From contig JAJZAL010000141.1 in the NCBI GenBank assembly GCA_021799405.1, positions 1 to 13,834 on the forward strand: DNA of 13,834 nucleotides, given 5' to 3'. The notes under the pieces were generated by a model, which made no database searches, was not told the origin of the DNA, and saw only the letters and a program-made list of their open reading frames with translations. Within the stretch, counting starts at the first letter, position 1; each line of letters begins with the position of its first letter. This DNA comes from Acidobacteriota bacterium. GTDB taxonomy: Bacteria > Acidobacteriota > Terriglobia > Terriglobales > Acidobacteriaceae. Positions 1-6,604 of this stretch are shown here, piece by piece. The translations under genes were made by a program, and so were the position numbers.

Positions 1-8
1 AATAAGAA

Positions 9-65
9 ATCGCTGGACTTACCGCATAAGTCCGTGCATTCTGAGGCCGTAAGAGCCCCAGCGAT
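9..65. repeat. Nested inverted repeats at the window's left edge
   Basis: ATCGCTGG (9-16) is the exact reverse complement of CCAGCGAT (58-65). Inside it, GGACTTA (15-21) and TAAGTCC (27-33) form a perfect 7-bp stem with a 5-nt loop. The two structures share bases 15-16, so they would compete or stack imperfectly. There is no T-tract, so a factor-independent terminator is not supported. It lies 40-100 bases upstream of the first gene and could be a structured leader, or the end of a feature that begins left of the window. Confidence 0.4.
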
Positions 66-106
66 CAGAGCGATCGGTTCGCCGGAGTTCACCTCAGGAG
101 AAGGAG

Positions 107-394
107 ATGCGTGGTATGGAGGCAAGGGTTATTTACGAAATTTGGCGACAGCATAAAGAAAATCGGAGCTACCGGTTCATAAGCGTAGCCCCCACAGAGC
201 CCGGTGAGCGACACCAAGTCCTGGTTACGGAGCTTGAGTTTCAGTTCAAAGATGGGGTACCCACCGATTTGAGAGGCGCGGTACAGGTCGAATCCTCGAC
301 GCAGTTCCTAACCATCGGTGAGGCTGAAGATGAGGCGAGGGTCAGCTACAAAAGACATATAGATCAAGGCTGGTGTGATACGACCTCGAAATAA
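107..394 (+). CDS. Small hypothetical protein, 95 aa
   Basis: I do not recognise this family. The reading frame is supported by a strong ribosome-binding stretch: AGGAG occurs twice, at 96-100 and 102-106. The first serves ATG 107 (6-nt gap) and the second serves ATG 116 (9-nt gap), so the protein may begin at either Met1 or Met4. It is a soluble, charged protein with no membrane segment, signal peptide or cysteine cluster. The C-terminal part, around residues 70-92, is rich in Glu/Asp, Arg and Lys and probably helical. Its neighbours are remnants, so context gives no function. It could itself be a leftover, but the good initiation region and uninterrupted frame favour a real small gene. Confidence 0.5.
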   Translation: MRGMEARVIYEIWRQHKENRSYRFISVAPTEPGERHQVLVTELEFQFKDGVPTDLRGAVQVESSTQFLTIGEAEDEARVSYKRHIDQGWCDTTSK

Positions 395-450
395 GTCGGG
401 CCGACAGTAGCTCAGGACGGATGTCCCATTCGTCTCGACTTTACTGATGA

Positions 451-603
451 GCCGCGAATCTGGAGTGGGTCGAGAGCATCCGCGCGTTCGTCGCCGGCTG
501 CTCCGTCCTTGCGAAGCACGGGTGGGTGGGAATTCCCGGAAGTCAGCAGGCGTCGCCAAGCAACATGGACCTGACGGCTGCGGAGAGAGATCCCGAACGC
601 TGA
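451..603 (+). other. Coding-like open stretch without a start, possible gene remnant
   Basis: The plus-strand frame from GCC 451 to TGA 601-603 has 50 codons with mostly G or C in third position and a protein-like composition (for example FVAGCSVLAKHGWVG). It opens directly after an in-frame TGA (448-450) and has no good start codon or ribosome-binding site. Just upstream, another frame reads AQDGCPIRLDFTDE up to about 450, as if one gene had been frameshifted. I cannot assign a family. The rest of 395-661 shows nothing else that I can support. Confidence 0.25.
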
Positions 604-661
604 TTCTTTACTCAGGGGTTGGCGAGGAGCCGAGGCGGCCAAGTTCTTGCCCAGTCACTGA

Positions 662-922
662 TTACAGGGGCGGCCCGGCCAGTTCCACAGTATCCCAGAC
701 AACCCTCGGTGCCATGTCCTCATAATCGTGACGGTACACATTCCCAGCGCCCGCAATGTTCTTCCGCGGAATTGAGGCCTGGCACTCCTTCAACTCGTCA
801 GGAAGACGGGGAAGATCGTACGCTCGTTCGTCTGGAAGGCCTCAAAGTCGAGTTCCGCAACAAGCAATCAACTGATGGCAAGATGGATAGGGCGCTCGAT
901 ATCGCGTAAAGCCGTCGTCGCG
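662..922 (-). pseudogene. Decayed HEPN-domain toxin (HepT-like, DUF86 type)
   Basis: Read on the minus strand, this continues directly from the stop of the MNT gene, the usual order in MNT-HEPN modules. The first frame gives ALRDIERPIHLAI (about 912-874), then an in-frame TGA at 868-870, then ELDFEAFQTNERTIF (to 811). The text then jumps frame, reading LPDELKECQ and SIPRKNIAGAGNVYRHDYED, then VVWDTVELAGPPL to TAA at 662-664. These match successive blocks of DUF86 HEPN proteins. The block between RTIF and LPDEL, normally around a dozen residues ending in E(A/S)S-like text, is missing, so there is an internal deletion with a frameshift at about 800-814. About 85 codons remain where the family usually has about 110. 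The intact family consists of ribonuclease or nucleotide-modifying toxins; this copy cannot make the full protein. Confidence 0.75.
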
Positions 923-1221
923 TCAGAACGCATAAATAGCGTCGGATGCAACAGCAGGTCTAAGAGTGGGCTTGAGCCCGTCGCGATTGACGACATCGAC
1001 GGGCCCCTCGATCAAGCCACCGATGTAGTCCTTTAGTCCCACGTAGTCGAAAACGGTGATCCTGGTAAAGGGAGCGAATTCAATCAGGATATCCGTGTCG
1101 CTTTCGAGTCTTTGTTCGCCCCCCTCGCGCGGGATCCATACAAGGCCGCATGAGCCACACCCTGTGCGCGCAAAGCGGCTTCGTTTTCCCGCAATCGGGT
1201 TGGAATCTCTTCGCGATTCAA
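923..1221 (-). pseudogene. Frameshifted MNT-type nucleotidyltransferase antitoxin (MntA-like)
   Basis: The likely start is TTG at 1221-1219, preceded by AAAGGGA. It opens LNREEIPTRLRENEAALRAQ and then GVAHAALYGSRARG, the glycine-serine motif of the nucleotidyltransferase fold. At the run of six G (six C at 1119-1124 on the plus strand) the frame is lost and stops soon after. The neighbouring frame carries on with ESDTDILIEFAP, containing the metal-binding D-x-D, and later VGLKDYIGGLIEGPVDVVNR, LKPTLRP and the terminal DAIYAF before TGA at 923-925. Joining the two frames by one base restores a normal protein of about 98 residues. Family members (DNA polymerase beta-like MNT) neutralise HEPN toxins, in characterised cases by AMPylation. 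A homopolymer sequencing error is possible here, but the adjacent HEPN gene is independently broken, so real decay is likely. Confidence 0.8.
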
Positions 1222-1285
1222 AACACTGTCCCTTTCTTTTAAGATGCGCCACATCCTAACCTAGCCAAAGGACGAGGAAACTCTC

Positions 1286-1336
1286 ATGCGCGCGCGCCGC
1301 GTCGAGCAGATCGGACTCCGGAAATTGCGGGGGTAA
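1286..1336 (+). other. 15-residue leader-like ORF upstream of the FmdB gene
   Basis: ATG 1286 is preceded by GAGGAAA at a normal distance, and the frame runs 15 Arg-rich codons to TAA at 1334-1336. It ends before the likely FmdB promoter, so it would not be on the same short leader transcript. It may be chance or the start of a lost gene. Confidence 0.15.
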
Positions 1337-1365
1337 TCACAAACTGCGGCCGGTCTACGTATAAT
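1336..1365 (+). promoter_or_regulatory. Candidate sigma70-type promoter for the FmdB gene
   Basis: A perfect -10 hexamer TATAAT lies at 1360-1365. A weak -35 candidate ATCACA (4 of 6 to consensus) is at 1336-1341 with an 18-nt spacer. The start of transcription would fall near 1372, giving a leader of about 30 nt before the ATG at 1403. Confidence 0.5.
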
Positions 1366-1402
1366 GAGAGCAACGAATTCATCTATCCGAAGGAGTTTCT
1401 CG

Positions 1403-1648
1403 ATGCCGGCCTACGAATACAAGTGTGAAGCCTGCGGCGGCCGCTTTGAGCAGCGGCAGAAGATGTCTGATCCGGAGGTTGAGTTGTGCCCGAAGTGCGG
1501 CGGCCACGTAAAACGGCTGATCAGCGGCGGAGCCGGCATCATCTCCAGGGATGGCGGAAGCTACAGCGCTGGAGCCGCGTGCGAAACCGGCGGCTGCTGT
1601 GCGCCGGATATGGGGTGCGCCGGCGGCATGTGTGGCTACGGAAATTAG
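1403..1648 (+). CDS. FmdB-family zinc-ribbon protein, 81 aa
   Basis: The protein begins MPAYEYKCEACGGRFE, the signature of the FmdB (putative regulatory, zinc ribbon) family. Two CxxC pairs, Cys8/Cys11 and Cys29/Cys32, should bind one zinc ion, followed by KRLISGG. The true start is ATG 1403, because AAGGAG (1390-1395) sits 7 nt before it and the family motif begins there; an upstream in-frame ATG at 1364 overlaps the -10 box. The C-terminal third is Gly-rich and carries five further cysteines (residues 60, 65, 66, 72, 77), which might bind another metal or form disulphides. Function in this family is poorly defined; the name comes from a gene next to formamidase/amidase genes in Methylophilus. 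It is the only clearly intact gene between two groups of remnants. Confidence 0.85.
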   Translation: MPAYEYKCEACGGRFEQRQKMSDPEVELCPKCGGHVKRLISGGAGIISRDGGSYSAGAACETGGCCAPDMGCAGGMCGYGN

Positions 1649-1676
1649 AGCGTCCGGCCGCTTGATTCGGTGGGAC

Positions 1677-1865
1677 CCGGTACAGCGCGTCATCGTTCAG
1701 AGCGGAAAAATCCGTATGCAGAATGTCGGTCAGCGCGGTGTTCCAGATCCAATGCGGCATGGCATGTTCGGACGAGGGAAAGATCAAACGATTCAGGGTC
1801 ATGATCTGGCTCAGCAGGTCGCGTACCTACCCGAGGATTGCTGCCGAATCAAACCCAGCTAACCC
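1677..1865 (-). mobile_element. Fragment of a DDE transposase gene (IS1634-like)
   Basis: Minus-strand reading gives AGFDSAAILG, a TAG stop (1827-1829), then RDLLSQIMTLNRLI, PSSEHAMPHWIWNTALTDIL and DFSALNDDALYR. This is the conserved region ahead of the catalytic domain in IS1634/IS4-type transposases, where the usual text is LNRL..PSSE....W...TAL.D and then L.DD.LYR.LDRL. After LYR (about 1677) the match stops abruptly, some 28 bp short of the end of the FmdB gene, and no catalytic domain follows. The N-terminal part is not recognisable beyond about 1865. No terminal inverted repeats or target duplications were found. The family assignment is from memory of the motif; the element is certainly incomplete. 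Confidence 0.6.
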
Positions 1866-2281
1866 CTATTTGCATTGGGCGGTTGTTCTCCCGAAATCCC
1901 GCAATTCGCCGCCGATCCTGCTGAGTGCATTGAGTCGTCCCAGGAGCCGATATATCGAACAGCCGCTGAGGTGCGCAGCGGCAGTCAGTCCTCTCGTATT
2001 GCAGATCGACGCCGCTGAAAATCTTGGTGCATGCCGAGTGCCCCAGGCACGAATACAGACCAGACTCTCAATCGAGATCACCGCTGCAAAAACAGCCGTC
2101 ATCACCCATCTGCACGCAATCCCGGACCCATGTTTACCGGCGCGCTCTGGAAATATCGGTGCCGGCGCGGACTGCAGCTGTCACTCGTCCGGCATCTGCC
2201 ATCATCACGAGACTCGAGATACTCTTCATCCTCTCTGATCAAAGGATCAGTTGGACGCTTGACGTTACAAATCCGGTTCCG
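1866..2281. other. Stretch with no assignable gene
   Basis: Several frames are open for 70-170 codons on both strands, but none has a ribosome-binding site, a recognisable family motif or a consistent codon pattern. It lies between the transposase fragment and the broken protease gene, so it probably consists of degraded ends of both. Confidence 0.4.
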
Positions 2282-2752
2282 ATGCGAGAAAAGCGCCGGC
2301 CAGTCCTGCAATCGGCGCTTCTTTTCCTTGTCTTCGAGCGCCTATGGAAGTGGGCTGATAACAAACAACTCGTTCAGCATCTGAACCGCGCCCAGGCGCA
2401 GCTCACTCACTGTCGCAAAATGGGCATTTTCCAGTTTCCGCCCTATTCCATTGAGTGGAATATTGCCGCTCCCTTTCCCCCCCAGAAAATGCGTTGCTGC
2501 TTTCGGAGTCATGCGGTTCCTTCCGCCTGTATCAAGCAAAAATGGAACAGCAGTGCGCCCGTTCATTGAGACATGGATGAGAATGTGACCGTCGACGACA
2601 GTAAAGGGAACGGTCACAGAACTCAGCCTACCCAGTCGCTGCGCGTCTTTGATCGCAGAAGGCGGAGCAGTGAATGCCGCTTGATTGACAGTAGATGAAA
2701 ACCGCATCTTCTTGACCCGCTCGATGATCTTCTGGCTTCTATGGCAATCCAA
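2282..2752 (-). pseudogene. Broken retropepsin-like aspartic protease gene
   Basis: The frame reads SSVTVPFTVVDGHILIHVSM, then FLLDTGGRNRMTPKAATHFL and LGAVQMLNELFVISPLP. The LLDTGG block is the catalytic Asp-Thr-Gly loop of retropepsin-like aspartyl proteases common in Acidobacteriota. A TAG at 2342-2344 ends the frame, yet similar sequence goes on past it (ALEDKEKK, then in the next frame APIAGLAG), so the gene is interrupted by a stop and at least one frameshift. Full family members have a signal peptide, an N-terminal domain and often two protease repeats, several hundred residues in all. Here about 136 residues are open, no signal peptide is visible and the possible start (TTG 2752) lies in the 83-bp duplication. 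It probably makes no functional protease. Confidence 0.7.
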
Positions 2753-2863
2753 CTGCTGGTCGACTCCGACTCACGACGGCAAAACCGCATCTTCTTGACC
2801 CGCTCGATGATCTTCTGGCTTCTATGGCAATCCAACTGCTGGTCGACTCCGACTCACGACGGC
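2698..2863. repeat. Perfect 83-bp tandem duplication
   Basis: The 83 bp at 2698-2780 are repeated without a mismatch at 2781-2863. Because 83 is not a multiple of three, the duplication changes the reading frame of anything crossing it. It covers the upstream end of the broken protease gene. The perfect identity suggests a recent event, or an assembly artefact. There is no spacer, so it is not a CRISPR array. Confidence 0.95.
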
Positions 2864-2925
2864 AATGCAGTTTCAACGCGGCGGATGGGATGGCAAGTGC
2901 TCGATGAAAATGAACATGCCGCCGA

Positions 2926-3636
2926 TTAACAGTGTGCGAAGCTTGCCAATGCGGTTTTGTTAGGGATGGTCAGCGTGGATCCGTGAAATGTTACCAGGCG
3001 GCGATTCTTGAAGGTGCTCAGCGTTCTTGTCACTGTTTCGCGGGATGTGCCGATGAATTCGCCGATCTCTTCATGGGTAAGCGCAAAACGGAAGCGGGTT
3101 CCGGCTTCCGTTATCTGGCCAGTCTCGCTCCAATCGAGAAGCAGCCGGGCCAGTCTCTCCGGCGCAGAGGAAGATAGACAGACGGTGCGCAACTGCTCGC
3201 AGGCCATGCTGTATTGGCGGACAAGCTGCCCTATGAGCATCTGATGAACATCGGGATGCTGCGCAAGATAGGCGAGGAACTCACGCCGGCCAATGTGAGC
3301 AATCTTCGACGGATGAAGCGTTTCGGCCGTCATTTCATAAGGATTCCCTGAGAGAGCGGAAGAGAGCCCAAGGATCTCGCCCTCACGCGCAATGCACAGA
3401 CTGAGCCGTCTTCCATCGCTCGAGCTCATCGAGAGCTTGACTTCCCCCTGAACGACAAAAAGAATACTCTCTGACGAATCCTTTTCAGAAAAGAGAACGG
3501 CGCCGGGAGGGTAGGCCAGTGAGTGTCCTATCGATACGAGATCGCTCAACGTCTCGGGCGACGTCTGGGTCGAGAACACTCCTGCCCGTTGGATCAGGTT
3601 CCTGCAACTGTTCCCTGCATTACGAGTTACTTCCAT
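2926..3636 (-). CDS. Crp/Fnr-family transcriptional regulator, 236 aa
   Basis: Residues about 25-130 form a cyclic-nucleotide-binding-type beta-barrel (YPPGAVLFSEKD, VVQGEVKLSM, REGEILGLSSAL). Then comes the long dimerisation helix and a C-terminal winged helix (about 155-225) whose recognition region reads LTHEEIGEFIGTSRETVTRT, typical of Crp-fold regulators. The N-terminal cysteine set of oxygen-sensing FNR is absent, and the ligand cannot be told from sequence. I chose ATG 3636 because GAGGGGG (3643-3649) lies 6 nt upstream; the frame is open further upstream to 3780, but that part overlaps the STAS gene and has no family similarity. The start lies inside the end of the STAS gene (17-bp overlap), which implies translational coupling. 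Length is normal for the family. Confidence 0.9.
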   Translation of the reverse strand: MEVTRNAGNSCRNLIQRAGVFSTQTSPETLSDLVSIGHSLAYPPGAVLFSEKDSSESILFVVQGEVKLSMSSSDGRRLSLCIAREGEILGLSSALSGNPYEMTAETLHPSKIAHIGRREFLAYLAQHPDVHQMLIGQLVRQYSMACEQLRTVCLSSSAPERLARLLLDWSETGQITEAGTRFRFALTHEEIGEFIGTSRETVTRTLSTFKNRRLVTFHGSTLTIPNKTALASFAHC

Positions 3637-3982
3637 TTTCGTCCCCCTCGTCAATACCATTTGCTTTGCTGCTCCGGATTTCCCCGGCAAGATACTCGGA
3701 CCACGGCGTACTGGTGATAAGTCCTGCACGGGTCTGAAAGTAGATATCTCCCAGCACCTCCCTGCCTCCGCCGTCCGCATAAGTCACATTGCGCAAGTCG
3801 AGCCATAACTTCCGTGAAGAGATGCGCGGGGCCATTTCCACCCAGACGCGGCTCAGTTCCGCCACCCATGGCCCCGCGACTCGCCCCTCCAGGGTAATTA
3901 CGATCTTTTGCTTATCTTCCTGCGTGGTGATTCTTAACGTATGCTGGCCCGCCCTGCGCCATGCCTTCCTTAATGCACGCAT
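3620..3982 (-). CDS. STAS-domain protein (anti-sigma-antagonist-like), 120 aa
   Basis: The core TLRITTQEDKQKIVITLEG, then RVAGPWVAELSRVW, and KLWLDLRNVTYADGGGREVL match the STAS fold seen in small Acidobacteriota proteins. In SpoIIAA-type antagonists the loop reads D-S-S-G with a phosphorylated serine. Here it is ADGGG (residues 69-73), so phosphorylation control of the usual kind is unlikely. The C-terminal 20 residues are acidic and low in complexity. ATG 3982 is the only plausible start because the frame is closed by TAA upstream, but no good ribosome-binding site precedes it. It sits 139 bp after the sigma54 activator and overlaps the Crp-family gene by 17 bp, so the three probably form one unit. 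Partner and target are unknown. Confidence 0.75.
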   Translation of the reverse strand: MRALRKAWRRAGQHTLRITTQEDKQKIVITLEGRVAGPWVAELSRVWVEMAPRISSRKLWLDLRNVTYADGGGREVLGDIYFQTRAGLITSTPWSEYLAGEIRSSKANGIDEGDENGSNS

Positions 3983-4121
3983 CGCGCCAAACTTGCATGC
4001 GCGAAGACGAACTGTTGATCTTTATTGACGGGAAAGAAGTTAGATGCGAACACGCGCAAGGAGACAACGACGCCGAACGATGTGGTGACGAAGTGACGAT
4101 GACGAAATGCCGCCACCGAGA

Positions 4122-6446
4122 CTAGATATAGTCACTTCTTCCGATGCCGAGCTTTTTCAATTTGGAGTTGAGGGTGGTCCGCTTGAGTCCGAGACGGGCT
4201 GCCGCGCCGTCTTCGCCACCGATCTGGCCCGCGCATTCCCGCAGCACGCGAAGGATGTGTTCCCGCTCGGCGGCGTGGAGCGTGGAGCCCTCGATCGCCG
4301 TGGCGACTTTCTCCGCAGTGGTCTCCAACTCTGCCAGCGGGACATAGAGCGTCGTGCCGCGAGTCAGGATAACCGCCCGCTCCAGAAAATTTTCGAGCTC
4401 GCGGATGTTGCCGGGCCACGGCCAGCGCGTGAGCGCTTCCATGGTTTCTTTCGGGATGCTCTGAATGGCTTTGCCCATGCGGCGGCTATGCCTGTCCACG
4501 AAATGACGGACCAGCACGGGGATATCTCCGGCGCGCTCGCGCAGCGGCGGAGAGAAGATAGGAAAGACCTTGAGCCTGTAATAAAGGTCACTGCGGAACT
4601 GCTTTTCAGAGACCATGTTTGCCAGATCACGGTTGGTGGCGGCAATCAGGCGCACATGCACCGAAATGGGCCGGTTGCCGCCAATCCGTTCGATCTCGCG
4701 CTCCTGCAATGCCCGCAGCAGCTTTGGCTGCAGCTCAAGCGGCAATTCGCCGATCTCGTCCAGAAAGAGGGTGCCTTCGTGCGCCAGCTCAAGGCGGCCG
4801 ACTTTACGCGCGATGGCTCCAGTAAAAGCGCCTTTTTCGTGACCGAACAATTCACTTTCGAGCAGCCCCGCCGGAATCGCCGCGCAATTGAGCTTGACGA
4901 ACGTTCTTTCACTACGGGGACTGAGGCGATGAATGGCCCGCGCCAGAAGCTCCTTGCCGGTCCCTGTCTCACCCTGGATGAGCACGGTCGCATCGGTGGG
5001 CGCCACCGTCTCAATCTGCTTGAGCACCTGACGCAAGCCGGCACTTTCGCCCACAATGTCCTCAAAACGATTGTCGAGATTGATCTCTTCTTCAAGGTAC
5101 TGTTTTTCCTGGCTGAGACGGTCGCGCAACTCGGCGATCTGCTGAAACGCCATGGCATGATTCACAGCCATCGCCACCTGGCCGGCGGCCTGGGTAAGCA
5201 TGGCTGCCTCGCGCTGGCTGAATGCAGCCTCACGCCGGCTGGCCACCATCAAGGTTCCAATGGCGTCGCCACGGTAGACAAGCGGAACCCAGCACGCCGA
5301 TTTCATCCCCAGACTCGTCAGGTGTTGGACGGATTCCGCGGCAAAGTTCATGCCGGGCATCTGCTCGAGCACCAGCGGCTCACGAGTACGAAACGCCTTC
5401 CCTGCCGGAGAGGCATCCCGCGGTAGCCGCAAATCGCCGCGCCGAGCGTAATCCTCCGCAGCTTCCAGAAACTGAACCATCAACTCGCCCGTTCTGAAGT
5501 CAAACAAGCCAAGCGTCGCGCAGTCGTGCGGCAAAATCTCGCGAAGGCTGGCCGAGATCGCGTCCAGAAGCTTGCGCACATCCATATTGGCCAGCAGCGC
5601 GCTGCTTAATTGCAAGAGCACTGCTTCCTCGGCGCGCTTGCGGTCCGTAAAGTCGCGGGTTACCTTGGCATAGCCGGTCACCTCGCCCGCGGTGTTGCGG
5701 ATCGCGGTGACGACGACGTTCGCCCAGAAGCGCGAGCCGTCTTTGCGGACCCGCCAGCCTTCTTCCTCGACGCGCCCGCGCTCCGCAGCCAGCCGTAAAA
5801 GCTCGCGCGGTCTGCCGCGGTCCACATCCTCTTCTGTAAAGAAGCGCGAGAAATGGAGACCGAGAACCTCGTCGGCAGCGTAACCCTTGATGAGTTCTGC
5901 GCCGGGGTTCCATGTCATGATGCAGCCTTCGCGATCAAGCAGATAGATCCCGTAATCCCGGATGCTTTCAATGATCGACCGCAACTGCTGGTCGCTCAGG
6001 CGCAGCGCCTCCTGCGCATTGCGCTGCTCGGTCATGTCGCGCACAAAGCTCAGCACGATGGGGCCAATGGGCGTCTCCAGCGGCTTGAGCATGATGTCTA
6101 CGGGAAACTCGGTTCCGTCCTTGCGTAGCGCGAACAAGTTCAGCGCGGCACCCATCTGGCGCTCTCTGGGATGAGCGCTATAGTTCTCGCGGTGGCTGGG
6201 ATGGTGGTCCCGGAAGCGGCGGGGAATCAGATTCTCAACGGGCTGGCCGAACAGCTCGACCTGTGAATGCCCAAAAAGCGCGGCAGCGCGCGGGTTCGCG
6301 CCACGGATCACACCTTCAGCATCCGTGATCAATATCGCGTCAGGAGAAATATCGAAGAGATTCTCCAGCGCGGAGTGAACGAACTGGGCCCGGCCGTGCT
6401 CAGCCGCAGCCGCTGCGTCCTCTTCCGGGGAATCGAACGGGCGCAT
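4122..6446 (-). CDS. Sigma54-dependent transcriptional activator, PAS-PAS-GAF-AAA+-Fis HTH, 774 aa
   Basis: An enhancer-binding protein of the NtrC/FhlA type that remodels sigma54 RNA polymerase using ATP. Domain order (residue numbers counted from the TTG four codons upstream): PAS 1 about 28-145, PAS 2 about 155-275, GAF about 293-435, a short coiled linker, AAA+ about 467-700 and a Fis-type helix-turn-helix about 730-775. Visible motifs are Walker A GETGTGKE (496-503), the sigma54-contacting GAFTGA loop (543-548), Walker B LFLDEIGE (564-571) and the FRSDLYYRL region (621-629). All look intact. There is no receiver domain, so control is by the PAS/GAF sensors and not by a phosphorelay. The start is set at ATG 6446 because GGAG (6453-6456) lies 6 nt before it; the upstream TTG 6458 overlaps that site. 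The STAS and Crp-family genes follow on the same strand. The ligands are unknown. Confidence 0.95.
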   Translation of the reverse strand: MRPFDSPEEDAAAAAEHGRAQFVHSALENLFDISPDAILITDAEGVIRGANPRAAALFGHSQVELFGQPVENLIPRRFRDHHPSHRENYSAHPRERQMGAALNLFALRKDGTEFPVDIMLKPLETPIGPIVLSFVRDMTEQRNAQEALRLSDQQLRSIIESIRDYGIYLLDREGCIMTWNPGAELIKGYAADEVLGLHFSRFFTEEDVDRGRPRELLRLAAERGRVEEEGWRVRKDGSRFWANVVVTAIRNTAGEVTGYAKVTRDFTDRKRAEEAVLLQLSSALLANMDVRKLLDAISASLREILPHDCATLGLFDFRTGELMVQFLEAAEDYARRGDLRLPRDASPAGKAFRTREPLVLEQMPGMNFAAESVQHLTSLGMKSACWVPLVYRGDAIGTLMVASRREAAFSQREAAMLTQAAGQVAMAVNHAMAFQQIAELRDRLSQEKQYLEEEINLDNRFEDIVGESAGLRQVLKQIETVAPTDATVLIQGETGTGKELLARAIHRLSPRSERTFVKLNCAAIPAGLLESELFGHEKGAFTGAIARKVGRLELAHEGTLFLDEIGELPLELQPKLLRALQEREIERIGGNRPISVHVRLIAATNRDLANMVSEKQFRSDLYYRLKVFPIFSPPLRERAGDIPVLVRHFVDRHSRRMGKAIQSIPKETMEALTRWPWPGNIRELENFLERAVILTRGTTLYVPLAELETTAEKVATAIEGSTLHAAEREHILRVLRECAGQIGGEDGAAARLGLKRTTLNSKLKKLGIGRSDYI

Positions 6447-6604
6447 GGCAGACTCCAACCTAAGCTGAAATGAAAGATAGCCCTTCCAGCGGTCATGCGC
6501 AAGAGTACGTATAGAAGAGGGAAATTACAAGAGCCGCCCGCAACCTGGACGAATGCTTCGGCGGAAAGAGTGCTCCACCCGAGTGGTGAACCGCGGCATC
6601 ACCT

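Noticed and set aside
662..1221. Active HEPN/MNT toxin-antitoxin system
   Set aside because: The toxin has an in-frame stop, a deletion and a frameshift; the antitoxin has a frameshift. Neither can yield a complete product as written.
1723..2238. 171-codon open plus-strand frame
   Set aside because: Its left part is antisense to the recognisable transposase fragment; there is no ribosome-binding site and no family motif.
2698..2863. CRISPR array
   Set aside because: There are only two directly abutting 83-bp copies and no spacers or cas genes.
4107..5426. Long open plus-strand frame opposite the sigma54 activator gene
   Set aside because: It is the antisense shadow of a gene with intact domains and motifs, and its translation has no recognisable family.
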